64,000 nt of DNA from Panulirus ornatus. Lineage: Eukaryota > Arthropoda > Malacostraca > Decapoda > Palinuridae. Position 1 is the stretch's first letter, and the number at the start of each line of letters is the position of its first letter. Where the stretch lies: the NCBI RefSeq assembly GCF_036320965.1, contig NC_092281.1, positions 8,811,892-8,875,891 of the forward strand, given 5' to 3'. The notes under the pieces are model-generated. The model had not been told where the DNA came from, searched no databases, and saw only the letters and a program-made list of their open reading frames with translations. Position numbers and translations under genes: made by a program. Positions 42,126-55,177 of this stretch are shown here, piece by piece.

Positions 42126-43050
42126 AACATTCCAGTTGGACGCGCGTGTCCCCATTAACGAACTTCAGGTGAAAAAAAAAGGCCTAATTCATTTGCTTGT
42201 TTTATTTTTCTTAAAGTATCATTACTCTTCCTCCTACTTTTTTTTCCTTGCGTTCTTTCTGAAGGTAATTAATGTTTTAAGTTATGGGCTGAAAGCGGTG
42301 GATTTTCGTACGTAAAAGACGGGGTGAACACTATGGCCACTTTTGGGTGATGAGTATGCTAAAAAAAATTCTTTTTTGTCTTACATCTTCATCATAACAT
42401 CACTGAATAAATTCAAGATTCTTTTTTTTTTTGAACTTCATTTACTTCAATAACAGAAATACGTTTATCGTGGATATGTCCATATGTATCCATTTCCATC
42501 ACTTCTGTATTTCCTGAGAGAAAATAGCTCGATACAAAAGCTTCTGTAACCTTAACCATGATATTCCTATTTCCCTTTTCTCTTTGTCTGTGAATATATC
42601 CTCTTAACGGAAACAGACAGCAACTATTCCAACCCTAATCATATTTCGGGAACAGAGAGCAATCCCATCCTACGTCATCAAAGACATCCTGAACACTGTG
42701 CAGAGAGAATGCTCAGAGAAAAGTACATCAATACCTCCAGTTTTCATAACTTTTCAGCAGAACATTTCACAATGAAACGCCTCGTCGGCCAGTGACATGA
42801 ACTTTGAAAACTCATCCAATTCTCATAAAAAAAGAATTGATGTAATATATGAAATGAAAGAGCTTACTATTCTTTTAATGAATTCTATAAATAATGAGCT
42901 TAAACTTTAATGTTTTTTAATGTGATATTTTATGAAGAACACTTTGTGAACTCACGTAAAGTTTACCTCTTTTAAAGTAGGGATGATTCAAGAGATGGGG
43001 CCCTGCGAGTGTGAAGCTCCCTACACACGCCCCATTAGTACAAATAGGTA

Positions 43051-43051
<1 letters not shown>
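42126..43051. other. AT-rich unique sequence
   Basis: Several poly(T) and poly(A) runs. Nothing recognised. Confidence 0.5.

Positions 43052-43111
<60 letters not shown>
43052..43111. repeat. (AC)n microsatellite
   Basis: 30 clean AC units, the first of five long dinucleotide arrays within 1.5 kb. Confidence 0.97.
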
Positions 43112-43113
<2 letters not shown>

Positions 43114-43248
43114 CTGAATGAGAGTTGATCCCGTTTTTTTCACCATTTCCAACCTTCATCGGAGTCTTGCTTGATCTTCGTCGCCATCTATCCCAGCCTC
43201 GGTGTGGCATTGTCGTTCGTGAGTTTCGTGAGATCCTGGCGAACTACA

Positions 43249-43375
<127 letters not shown>

Positions 43376-43550
43376 TGTGCAGTTCTAGCACTGAGCCCTA
43401 GGACAGATCCCACTAGATCATTTTCCTTGGCTGGAGGGGAAAAAAAGCCTACCTCACATGTGTCCTCTGCCCTTTTCAGTCCATTTCAGTCACATCGTGA
43501 CCAACAGCCAGGATTTCAGAATACGATTTCTGAATATACGATCAACCCAG

Positions 43551-43552
<2 letters not shown>

Positions 43553-43607
<55 letters not shown>
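43553..43607. repeat. (TG)n microsatellite
   Basis: 27 clean GT units. Confidence 0.98.
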
Positions 43608-43608
<1 letters not shown>

Positions 43609-44091
43609 AATATTGCATGAACATATCAGGAACATATAAGCAAACATAACCAAGAGTATGCCTGTGTGGCGAGAGATACCCCTCCTCCCCCCACCAAACA
43701 CAACCACTAGAAGCACTCGGGAACATCTCGTCATTTCCCCAGGGGAAACTACGAGACATAAACTGAGCGAGAGATGAGTGCAGTGATTCAGGGAAGGTCT
43801 CGCGAGAACCACTTACCGTCCACTGGATGAGGACTCGCCAGGGCACGCAACCCAGTGAGTTCCCTGCTCTCCAAAGATCCCAATAGCAAATACATCAACT
43901 AAAGATCTTTGGTCTCTTATCCGATATTCTGTTCAGCATTATAGATGTAAGATAATCATATATCCAGGATATTTGTTCCTGGGGTTGAGGAGTTCAGTTC
44001 AAGGGTCATTCTTCTCTTAAATAATTCAGAATATCAACTTTAACCCCCTCACACTGTTATTAATTTTTTTAAAGAGTGGTATCCTCGCTCG

Positions 44092-44092
<1 letters not shown>
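43608..44092. other. unique sequence, nothing recognised
   Basis: No convincing feature. Confidence 0.5.

Positions 44093-44150
<58 letters not shown>
44093..44150. repeat. (CA)n microsatellite
   Basis: 29 clean CA units. Confidence 0.98.
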
Positions 44151-44152
<2 letters not shown>

Positions 44153-44507
44153 TTGAGTACCTGAGGTATGAGTGACTTGGTACGTGGGTTCTTGCTTTGG
44201 GTGATGATCCTGACGACCCTCTTCAAATATCCTTGGCATCCTCTAGGTCTGAAGGACTCGGTAGATCAAGTTCCCTTTGATTCCGCCACGTGAGTGTGGA
44301 GTAACAACCTCCCAGTCACAACCCTGAAGTAGTAGTTCGTCAAGGTCAGGAGCTGAGGTGTGCACAAAGTCAGTGGAGTTAATGTATGTCATGACTGTAT
44401 GGTTGGTAGGGCCAGATTGTACTGGTAGGGAGGTATGTGTGAGGAACAGCCTTGGGTTGTATGACTTATTACTGGTCTGGTGTTGATGTATTCTGGAGTG
44501 CATAACG

Positions 44508-44508
<1 letters not shown>
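44151..44508. other. unique sequence, nothing recognised
   Basis: Frames here are short and unrecognised. Confidence 0.5.

Positions 44509-44557
<49 letters not shown>
44509..44557. repeat. (TG)n microsatellite
   Basis: 24 clean TG units. Confidence 0.98.
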
Positions 44558-45353
<796 letters not shown>

Positions 45354-45918
45354 CGTAGCTTGACAAATAATCTTAAGAAAGGTCTATATAACAATGCTCC
45401 CTTTTTCATCAAAGGACGAATGCGAGAGGGACAAATGTTGACTCTGTATATCTAGATGAAAGGATTATCATTGCCTCTTGCATTCATGAATGTTACTCAG
45501 TTATAATTAAGTGTGTTTTGCATATACACGACACACAACTCACTTGCATGTAAAGTAGACCTTGCCGACATAATATGCAAATTAGGCTTTGCAATGATTC
45601 TTACGAAAACATGTGAATTCATCTGGATCCTCGCCATGAGTAGTTAAGGTGTTTGCCACCAGTGGAGACTTAATCCCACATCGCCTCTTGGTGTACAGTT
45701 CTGTAGTTATTAGAACACATAACATACACTCCTAAGTAAGACGCCTGTGAACTCTACGAGGCCACGGTGTATAAAGAACTCGTCAAATGTTTGAATTCAG
45801 GAAATAAATCCACTGGAGCAAGAGGATCTAATTACCAAGACCCCAGATGAAAGTTTTGGTATCCAGCGCCATCTGAATGGTGGCTCGACGAATAAAGAGA
45901 GAGAATGAAGGACAAATA
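45354..45918. other. unique sequence, nothing recognised
   Basis: No convincing feature. Confidence 0.5.
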
Positions 45919-46410
45919 TTCTGGAGTTGTTTCCTTGGCATTAAAATAGTTAGGCAAGGTTTCAGAGTAGGGTTTATGGTATCAAAACCCTAGTAAGATT
46001 CTGGAGCTGTTCTCTTGGCACTAGAACACCCTGGCAAGGTTCTGGAGCTGTTCTCTTGGCACTAGAACACCCTGGCAAGGTTCTGGAGCTGTTCTCTTGG
46101 CACTAGAACACTATGGCAAGGTTCTGGAGCTGTTCTCTTGGCACTAGAACACCCTGGCAAGGTTCTGGAGCTGTTCTCTTGGCACTAGAACACTATGGCA
46201 AGGTTCTGGAGCTGTTCTCTTGGCACTAGAACACTATGGCAAGGTTCTGGAGCTGTTCTCTTGGCAACAGAACACCCTAGCAATGTTTTCTTCTGCAGTT
46301 CTCTTGGCCTCAGAACACTGGGAAAAGTCTGATACAATTCCCTTGATTTTAGAACACTTTTGTTGGGATTTGAAATAGTTTTCTTGGAAGCAGATGACTC
46401 AGGTAGGGCT
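45919..46410. repeat. 41-bp minisatellite, about 11-12 copies with decayed edges
   Basis: Six near-identical units start at 45999, 46040, 46081, 46122, 46163 and 46204, with a slightly changed unit at 46245. The core is TTCTGGAGCTGTTCTCTTGG. Worn units lie on both sides (45919, 45960, 46286, 46328, 46369). Inner units carry either CACCCTGG or CACTATGG in the order C, C, T, C, T, T, C. Confidence 0.95.
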
Positions 46411-47291
46411 CACATGTCTGTTACATGCCATTAGATAGCACAAGGAGTAACATATTGTAATGGCCATTGAACATCACAGCATAATACAGATAGGGATAGA
46501 GAAACAGTAACACGTACTGCACCATAGCTAAGCGTAACACTTGAGACACTTTGAGTTGCAACGGCTTCTGATGACACGGTAGCAATACTGTAGATTAGTT
46601 TTAGGGGAGACCTGTACATGAAGCAGATAGATATCTATGGGAACGACAGAATAGATTTTGCCAACAGTATGTGACAACTGTCGTTGTTTTGGGTGGGTTG
46701 GGAAATTATTCAACATTCTAATTCTGGCTCACTGTATTTCATGAATGATTAGCAACATTAATGATGGGGAGAGACTGTCATGACCCAACACCTTCCATCT
46801 ACAGTTGTTGTTAAATAGAACATAAACACAAGTGACTGGCATAAATAGTGAGATACTTATAGAATCACACTGAGCGAGGGTCTTTTAATGAATAATCTAA
46901 TACAGAAAAATATTCCCCTCTAAATCATTGGTTTCTAGGTAAGCCAGGGAGAAAAGCTGGCATTAGAATATTTTTCATAAACACCTTCAGGGACAAAAAT
47001 TCTTCTCGACATTTTTGCAGTGGGAAAGAATTTGAAAAAATCCTAGAGCTTATATATTTTTTTTCTTTTTAGAGACTTTGTCTGTGACCTGAAAACTTAA
47101 CTTACATTAACATTCAGGGATTAAATGATGAACCCAAACAGTCCTGATGTCAGCCAAGAGTTTTCTAAAAAGTCTCCTGCAACCCTGGTCTACGTTGCGC
47201 TACTTCCAGTAGCTGGAAAGTATAGAGTCCTTTGGAGAGAGAAGTTTCTATGACGAGACTGTATTCCCTATAATACAGCCTTGCCATTGGG
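46411..47291. other. unique sequence, nothing recognised
   Basis: No convincing feature. Confidence 0.5.
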
Positions 47292-47308
47292 TAACACACC
47301 CACCCACC

Positions 47309-47393
<85 letters not shown>

Positions 47394-47404
47394 ACACATA
47401 CATA
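47292..47404. repeat. (CA)n microsatellite with CCCA-rich start
   Basis: CACCCACCCACCCC leads into about 40 CA units. The minus strand has three G runs in that start. Confidence 0.97.
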
Positions 47405-47750
47405 CAGGCGCACAAGGTAGAAATGTAGGATTTTTCGACAAAAGGGCGTATCCCAACCGTTACACCAACATAGGACTGCAGAACTCCGGGGTAAATCCTG
47501 CCACGCCCATCATGCAGTTGACTACCGATTATAAAGATTTCCTACAGTTGTCTGACATTGCCTTGAGATCACCAGGAGACGTTCCCGGGTCGCTACAGTG
47601 TCGTGAAAGTCTCTTGAAATTATCATAAGACTTGGGGAAAATGTGTAAATTTCCTGGATGTAAAACGTAAAGTATAATGTTTTCTCTGAGAAGCTTGAGT
47701 TTATCTCATACTAAGTGACACACGTGAGCTGGTGGTGATGTGAGGGTTAT
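47405..47750. other. unique sequence, nothing recognised
   Basis: No convincing feature. Confidence 0.5.
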
Positions 47751-47850
47751 AATGGGATGGTTGTGGTGATAGCGGCATGGTTGTGTTGTTAGTGGGATGG
47801 TTGTGGTGCTAATGGGATGGTTGTGCTGTTAACAGGATGGTTGTAAGGAG
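47751..47850. repeat. 20-bp minisatellite, 5 copies
   Basis: GGGATGGTTGTG-containing units recur every 20 bases (GATGG ends at 47760, 47800, 47820 and 47840, GCATGG at 47780). The last is worn. Confidence 0.88.
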
Positions 47851-48300
47851 GTTGTAAGGTGATGGTGGTGGCTGGTTGGTTGACAGGTTAGGAAGTGTGG
47901 GTCGTGAGAGTAAACTTGGTCGTAGTATTTGGTTCTGAGAGAGTCGTTGGTGAGGTGGATCCCATGGTTTTGGTTGTTGGTTGATGTGGGTTAACTGGTG
48001 TTGATCCTAAGAGAGCGACGAAGACAACAGTGGGGATTCGATAGTGAAAATGATGGGTTGACGTTGACTAGCTGTGGCGGTGAAGGTGATGGTTTGATAG
48101 TGACGAGACAATGAGGTGAAGCTAGCAAGATAGTGGTGGGGGTAGATAGTGAGATGATAGTGGAGTCATAGTAAACTCCTTGAAGGTTAATGATAATAAC
48201 GGTGAGGAGATGGTGGGTGATACATATGATTAAATGGTGGTTGAAAAGTATTCGTTCTGACAGCGGTTGCGACGGCTACATTAGACTTTAGCTCCCTGGA
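47851..48300. repeat. GGTGATGG-rich low-complexity region
   Basis: GTGGTGG, GATGGT and GATAGTG words are frequent but no fixed unit is evident. It may be a decayed extension of the 20-bp array. Confidence 0.5.
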
Positions 48301-50114
48301 GTATCCCTCAAAGTCTTCACATGTGTTCTACTATGTCACCTCTTCACTAATAAGAGTTAATAATCTACCTACGTTTTCTTGACTGTTTATCATCAAATGT
48401 AATTTCCTAGTCCATTCTGTCTCCACCAACACATCCGTCCTATCTCTATGTTTCCCCTTGTCTGACTCTCCTGTCTCCTCACTTTCCCACCTCTCTTCCT
48501 TTATCAATCTCATCCTCTGTCTCTCTCTCCTTCCTTCCACCTACTCGTGCCTCTCTCCTCTCCTTCCACCTGCCAGTGTTTGCGCCTCTTCTGCTTCCCT
48601 CCTCATCACACAGTCTCTGTAGCTACCAAGCCGCTGTATTCAGGATTCTTCAGACCCAAAAAAAGTGATGGCTACTGTTACGGTCAATCGCTGGGCCCGG
48701 CCTGGCCCTCCGTTTGATAAATAGTGGCTGAATCAAACTTGACACGACGAACATGGTCCCGCCATCGCTCCTCACGGGTCCCGACACACACACCTGGTGG
48801 CCAGGCTAGGGAGATCTCCAGGGAGATTCACTCTGAACCCCTACGACACGGACGTCAATGTACAAAAGGAGAAAAGGAAAAGAAAAATGGCTTTTTAGAC
48901 TTAACTTTTTCTCCGCCGACGTGTTGAGCAGTGTCTGTTTCTCTGAGTGGAAGCTTGTTTTATGCTTTGAGTTCCCTAATTACCACTTCTGAAAGAAACT
49001 AGTGTGATAACGAGGCACTTTAACACCCAAGAGCGTGAATTTAAAGAGGAAAAACTTCATTCTCAAGGTCTTGTCTCATTTGCATATACTTATATATGTA
49101 TGTATAATATACACACTTCATCCATTCATCTAATACGTGTTGGTCTAAATTCAGACGAAGGGAAGGGATCTCAGTGAAGCTGAATACCGACAATGAGGCA
49201 ACATGAGTGAACATAACTCCTCATTATGGGGATATTAGTCTGATGACGTCAACATCATGTGCAGCAGTCCATTGCCTCTACATTAAACCGGAGGGACATC
49301 AGCAAGCAATGCGAGATAACAGTTTACCTCGAAATTAAGAAAATGCTAAATGTAACAAATTTTACAGTGAAGTCAGTGATGCAGTGTCGAGATGAAAGCC
49401 AATAAACACCAGGACCTCGATGAACTTCGCCGGGAAAAGCGACGATGAAGGAGAACGAGTCTATCTTGGTCGGTGAGCTGCACCAGTCCTCACGGTATGG
49501 GTCGTCAGAGCGACGTCCTGAGTGCTGGCCACAACCACATGGTGATAAAAGCGACTCTTATCCCCGAGGGAAACCTGCAAGCAGGATCGAAGCTCTTGAT
49601 CATCAGTCGCTTCCCCCTTTTTTTTTGCACCTTAAGGCTTCCAACACTTCTCTTGAGGGAATCCTTGAGCCATACTTGAAGACGGTATTGAGGAGGAGGC
49701 TATCTAGCCTCACCGGGAGATTGGTTGGTTCTTCGCTCCCAGATCAACAACAGCGACATTCCAAGAAGAGGGAGACAAAGGGAAGGCTTGAGACTATGGT
49801 GTTGTTCCACCTTCGGTTGTTTAGGAATGTTGAGGAATCTTGAATATGTATTCTTGGGCACCGATCCTCTGCTGTTGCTCTTCTTTATGTCTTGAGCAGG
49901 GGCTTTAGACCTGTGGTCCACAAGAGGATTAGAAATGATCAGAATAGATTTGAATGAATAGATTGAATGAATAGATTTTTCCATCAGTACTCTATCAAGG
50001 GTTTGGATAGTGCTAACTTGTTCTTGATTGTGATTTCAGACGTGTTATGATATTGATTATATGATGAGTTTGACTGGCGTGTGGTGTTGTGTGCAGTGTA
50101 TTGTTATTTATCGT
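48301..50114. other. about 1.8 kb of mostly unique sequence
   Basis: 48430-48600 is pyrimidine-rich. The plus frame 49445-49843 (132 codons, ATG start, charged, not repeat-derived) is the best open frame here, but no domain is recognised and no splice context is clear. A moderately CpG-rich part lies at 49425-49530. Confidence 0.4.
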
Positions 50115-50183
50115 CTGTGTGGTGAAATATACTCTTCCTGTGTGGTGAAATATACTGTTCCTGTGTGGTGAGGTATACTGTTC
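50115..50183. repeat. 23-bp minisatellite, 3 copies
   Basis: CTGTGTGGTGAAATATACT starts at 50115, 50138 and 50161, with GAGGTATACT in the last. Confidence 0.94.
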
Positions 50184-50300
50184 CCGTCATATGGAAAGGT
50201 TTCATGAAGACGATCACAGGAGCGAAGTCAGGGCCACATTTTCCATCAGAGATAACGACTCCAAATTGGGCGGAGGTTCTTCTCACATCCTTCAAGACGG
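50184..50300 (-). pseudogene. possible mariner-type transposase scrap
   Basis: On the minus strand the frame reads DVRRTSAQFGVVISDGKCGP. That resembles the stretch of Tc1/mariner DDE transposases just after the first catalytic Asp, where a V-F-G-V-V-S-D/E-G-K pattern is usual. Only about 20 residues look alike. An in-frame stop lies shortly upstream and no second catalytic Asp or terminal inverted repeat is seen. The resemblance is from memory and could be chance. Confidence 0.22.
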
Positions 50301-50395
50301 GTTGTTATTGGCGTCGGAATCTTTCGTCGTGTCAGAACTCTGGCGGGGGAAATCCTACCGGGAATTTATGGTTCACTGGAGGAGCTGACAGGACG

Positions 50396-50412
50396 TGTGT
50401 GTGTGTGTGTGG
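50396..50412. repeat. short (GT)n then G8 run
   Basis: About seven GT units followed by GGGGGGG. Confidence 0.85.
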
Positions 50413-50449
50413 GGGGGAGAAGCCTGCCTCTCTCTCTCTCTTTCGCCTG

Positions 50450-50450
<1 letters not shown>

Positions 50451-50542
<92 letters not shown>
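50451..50542. repeat. (CT)n microsatellite
   Basis: 46 clean CT units, preceded by a shorter CT run at 50429-50442. Confidence 0.98.
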
Positions 50543-50545
<3 letters not shown>

Positions 50546-50975
50546 CTACCGCTAGCCTGTAAACGAAAAGGAAGATCCCAACCCAAAAAATATTTCCATT
50601 ATGTTCACTCGAAACGTTAATTCTAATATTTGTATTATACTAAAGATTAAGAATATACTTAAGGTATCAGCTATTTCCGTAAGCTGATCGCTAATTCTTC
50701 GTAAGCGCTGATTTTTCTCATGATTTTTTTCCTATGAAGGTAGTTTGGGGACGAGTTCAAAGCATTTTCTAACTCGTATCTTATTCTGGTAAACCAATTA
50801 AGTTTCTAATTAAGCTTCAGGTGGACCCCGCTTATTAGCAACAGAATTTCTCATTTAAGCAGATGAAAGTAATTTACTAGTGAAAATGATTTCTTTACCA
50901 GTTTCCTTATTAAGTGGTGGACATTTGCTCATGTATGCAATCATGCATGGAGAGGTAGACAGATACATATCTACA
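50543..50975. other. AT-rich unique sequence
   Basis: Nothing recognised. Confidence 0.5.
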
Positions 50976-51057
50976 TATGCATAGATAACAAAATATATTA
51001 ATTCACAACACACACACACACACACATATGCATAGATAACAAGATATATTTATTCAC

Positions 51058-51107
<50 letters not shown>

Positions 51108-51158
51108 CACATATGCATAGATAAAAAGATATACTTATTCACGACACACACACACACA
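50976..51158. repeat. tandem unit containing (CA)n, 3 copies
   Basis: CATATGCATAGATAACA plus an AGATATATTTATTCAC block is followed each time by a (CA)n run of different length. The unit and its inner microsatellite were duplicated together. Confidence 0.9.
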
Positions 51159-51683
<525 letters not shown>

Positions 51684-51717
51684 AAGAAGGCAGAAAAAAG
51701 TGTTCAACACTGTTTAC

Positions 51718-51874
<157 letters not shown>

Positions 51875-52032
51875 TACAATTAAAAGGACCCAAAACTTTT
51901 AATGCTGTAATGATGAGAGCGCCGTGTTGGTAGTTGGGTAAAAATTCTAATTAATTGCAGCCATTTTAGTCACTCCTGATTAATCATCGGCCACGATTAT
52001 ATTTTCAGCTATTCTGAAGTTAATTTAATTCG

Positions 52033-52152
52033 TTATGCCTCGCAATACCTAACTGGAGCTCAGGTTAAATAATCATGCCTCTTACTGCCTAACTGGGACC
52101 TCCAGTAAATCAGTATGCCTCTCATTACCTACCTGGAGTCACTGGTAGATCT
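52033..52152. repeat. 40-bp tandem repeat, 3 copies
   Basis: ATGCCTC plus ACCTAACTGGAG-like blocks recur at 52035, 52075 and 52115. Confidence 0.88.
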
Positions 52153-52599
52153 CAGACGGGAATGCAATTGAACACAAGCATCTGGTTAGAGATTTTACCC
52201 TGAGGATGTGATGTGATTTGGAGTCATTAACTTTAGCGTTAACTGGCGTGCAAAACTTCTCCAAACTTAAGTGAACTTCAGACGGAAATTTTGTTGAACT
52301 TACTGTGACATAGAAGGTACTCCAGCCAAAGCTTTATCTAAGTATAACCCGGCGCACCTCACCTGAACAGCCAGTTTAGATTAACTTCATCTTAACCTTA
52401 CATTACATCTTTTCTGAACTGATGGACTTTAATTTAACACAAATTTAACCCCTCTAATTTAACCCGACTGACTTTCCCTCAATCACGTTTGGCCTGAAGA
52501 CCTTCAGCCTAACCTTCAGGTAGATCCTGACTTAAGTTACAGCAGCGCCAACCTTTTCCCTTGACTCAGTCTTAGTCGTACCCTCAGTGAGGCCCAACC
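52153..52599. other. unique sequence rich in TTAAC/AACCT words
   Basis: AACTT, TTAACC and AACCTTC words grow more frequent toward the next feature. No gene recognised. Confidence 0.5.
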
Positions 52600-52820
52600 A
52601 CACTGGAAACCCAGCCTGATTGTAGCCTGACCTCAGGTATCATTTCTCGACTGTATATCAACCCAAACCTGACCCCACCTCCAGTTCTCACTAGATTAAC
52701 CTCAACCTAACCTCAACCTGATCCCCCTTTGTCTAACCTCACTGCAACCCTGGCCAAACCCTAACCTAACCATAGCCTGACCCTAGCCTAACTTTACTCT
52801 GACCCTATCCTAAATCCAGG
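52600..52820. repeat. degenerate CCTAA/AACCT telomere-type repeat
   Basis: AACCTCAACCTAACCTCAACC and CCTAACCTAACC (52760-52771) stand in a region of CCTGA, CCTAA and ACCTC words. Most arthropods, including decapods, use TTAGG at telomeres, whose complement is CCTAA. Only two exact units are adjacent, so this is at best a decayed internal tract. Confidence 0.4.
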
Positions 52821-53769
52821 TCGTCCAGAGGTGAGCACAAATCTATTCAGCAAGATAAATCTCTCTGTATTGAGGGGAACTTCAAAGAACGTTTGGGGCT
52901 CGAGTGTTGGCAGAAGAGAAAAGAGTTGGGAGTGGTATAGGAATGATGAATAAGAGTTGGTGAGTTGGAACTAGTCGTGCAAAAGGAGAGAGAGAGGGAG
53001 GAGAATATGTGAGGGACATTATTGACCTGATGGTCTACGAGGAAGGTATTTGCTGGAAGACAGTGATTCTAACGTACATTCCTAATCTGTATTGATGGAA
53101 ACAGGATGATATAGCAGAGGAAGTTAGTAAGGAGTAGAGACAGAAGGCACAAGGTCCTGGGGATAAAGGGAGAGGAGAACATTTCCTCTTGACTCGGAAG
53201 AAAGTGGCAGATTTGGTGGTGTAGTGAAGAAGAGAGACGAAGAGGAGGTACTGGAAGGAGAGGAAAAGGTTGTAGTAGAAAGAGGAGGAGGAGAAAGAAG
53301 AACAGGGACATATCGAATGAAACGGGGAGAGATAGAAGGCGGAGGATTGTGAAGTGTTCAGATATATAAATGAAACATATGAAATACAAAAATTCCTTGA
53401 CGCAAAAAAAAGAAAACTTTTATCCCCTCTTGTAATCAGTTTGTCTCATTCCATGAATCTAGTTTTCCACTGTATGTGTTGTTATTTGCATATTACTGTT
53501 GTTATGTTTCTTGGATGACCCTGAGGGGGTGGAGGTAGACACGTGTGGATTTGGGAACATCCGGAACACATTAGGAGACCATATCTTTGCCCCTCAAGGA
53601 AGAAAAAAGAGTGCAAACCAAAAAAAAGATGTTAATCGTTCTTTGAGATGTAGTTATTTTTGACATATAGTTTGAAAGGAAGAAAAAATCACTGGTTGAA
53701 TGTTCACTGTCTGTGGAGGTGGAGGAGGAGGAGGAGGAAGAGAGAACGGAGGGAGTAACTTGTTGACAA
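52821..53769. other. unique sequence, purine-rich at 53224-53308
   Basis: GAGGAGG and GAAGAA runs dominate 53224-53308. The minus 106-codon frame there is composition-driven. No gene recognised. Confidence 0.5.
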
Positions 53770-53861
53770 CTTTCTCCCATTCCAGTAAGTGAACTAAAGG
53801 ATTGGTTGTGTTTGTGTTTCATTCCAGTAAGTGGCACAGTTGAATGTTTTTGTTTACCTTT
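53770..53861. repeat. 42-bp spaced duplication of CATTCCAGTAAGTG
   Basis: The 14-base word occurs at 53778 and 53820, with similar TTTGT-rich following sequence. Confidence 0.75.
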
Positions 53862-54397
53862 CATTTGAAGTGAAGGGAAAAAGAAAACTTGACTTAGGCA
53901 ATAAACCATTAAAGCGACAGCAGGTGAAAAAAATGGTTAGAATTTTTCGTTTGCCCATTTTTTTTAATGAATAGATTTAATTGTTTTCTTTTCTAGCCTT
54001 GACTGTGAGTCAGAGCTGGCAGTGGATTACAATTCGTTATAATTTTTTTCCACAGCAGCAGCGAACGGAACCATTTCCATCAACCATCTACTCCTCACCA
54101 TCTCCCTTCACCATCTCCCCTCACCATCGTTCCACTACTTATTCACTTCTCATCACGACCATCAATCATTTTATTGCTCGACTCTGTTTTCCACTTCCTC
54201 TTGTAGAAAACAACAACGAAAAAAGGTTTCCCCTCCTTCCCTTCCTCTCGCCCTTCATCTCTCGGGCGAAATCCAAATCATTCTCTTCCTTTTGATGTCC
54301 TGCACATTTTTCCGCAACATTTTTCACTGTCGCTCAGTGTAAATTATGGACCAGAGACTCTCATGAAAAAGGCTTCTTTTTTATCATTTCTGAAGGG
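53862..54397. other. unique sequence, nothing recognised
   Basis: A 104-codon plus frame (53981-54295) is rich in Ser, Thr and Phe and is not recognised. Confidence 0.45.
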
Positions 54398-54474
<77 letters not shown>

Positions 54475-54491
54475 TTTTTTTTTTTTTTTTT
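54398..54491. repeat. poly(A)-(TA)n-GG-poly(T) palindrome
   Basis: A17 (54398-54414), 29 TA units (54415-54472), GG, then T17 (54475-54491). The A and T runs are complementary and the middle is self-complementary, so the whole block of about 94 bases can fold into one hairpin. It abuts the inverted copy of the dispersed element. Confidence 0.93.
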
Positions 54492-54716
54492 CAAACTATT
54501 CGCCATTTCCCGCGTTAGCGAGGTAGCGTTAAGAACAGAGAACTGGGCCACTGAAGGAATATCCTCACCTGGCCCCCTTCTCTGTTCCTTCTTTTGGAAA
54601 ATTAAAAAAAAATTGAGAGGGGAGGATTTCCAGCCCCCCGCTCCCTCCCCTTTTAGTCGCCTTCTACGACACGCAGGGAATACGTGGGAAGTATTCTTTC
54701 TCCCCTATCCCCAGGG

Positions 54717-54719
<3 letters not shown>
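54491..54719 (-). mobile_element. dispersed element, copy 2, inverted (about 229 bp)
   Basis: Reverse complement of the element at 17632-17855. Its TATCCC end (54719) adjoins a (TA)n array, as in copy 1, and its other end adjoins the poly(T) of the palindrome. This copy is slightly longer, with an A/T run near 54602-54612. It is non-coding and the family is not recognised. Frames reading [15 protein letters not shown] across it come from the element. Confidence 0.82.

Positions 54720-54793
<74 letters not shown>
54720..54793. repeat. (TA)n microsatellite
   Basis: 37 TA units directly at the element end. Confidence 0.98.
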
Positions 54794-54795
<2 letters not shown>

Positions 54796-55089
54796 ACTCC
54801 AGCACCTAGACTGGACACCCCGTTGAGCAGGAGGGTCACAATTCATAACCCGAGGGAGATGTAATGCCAGCCTCGCACCTCCATATGTTATGACCAGCGA
54901 ATCGCTGTCACAACCTACTGTAATTGACAATCTGGCGTCCAGTGAGGGAGGTGAGCTATGCCAGGTGGAGGAAGAGAAACAGGAGGAGGAGGAGCACATC
55001 TACGGCCTCTGGGACGGCACAGGGAGTAACTCATAACAGTCAGATTTGATGGTACGCTTCCCTTATACACTGTGATGGAGTATCTTATG
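54794..55089. other. unique sequence, nothing recognised
   Basis: No convincing feature. Confidence 0.5.
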
Positions 55090-55106
55090 TTGTGTGTGTG
55101 TGTATG

Positions 55107-55172
<66 letters not shown>
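55090..55172. repeat. (TG)n microsatellite
   Basis: TG units with one TATGTTG interruption near 55103. Confidence 0.97.

Positions 55173-55177
<5 letters not shown>

Noticed and set aside
49445..49843. 132-codon plus frame with an ATG and charged composition
   Set aside because: No recognised domain, other frames overlap it on both strands, and no acceptor, donor or promoter supports it. Not called as a gene.
53770..53861. CCAGTAAGTG words as splice donor sites
   Set aside because: The two occurrences are copies of a 42-base spaced duplication, with no open frame ending at either on the plus strand that looks coding.
54664..54999. Minus frame ending in [15 protein letters not shown]
   Set aside because: Its end is the translated dispersed element and its middle is (TA)n. 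This is a repeat artefact often produced by gene prediction.
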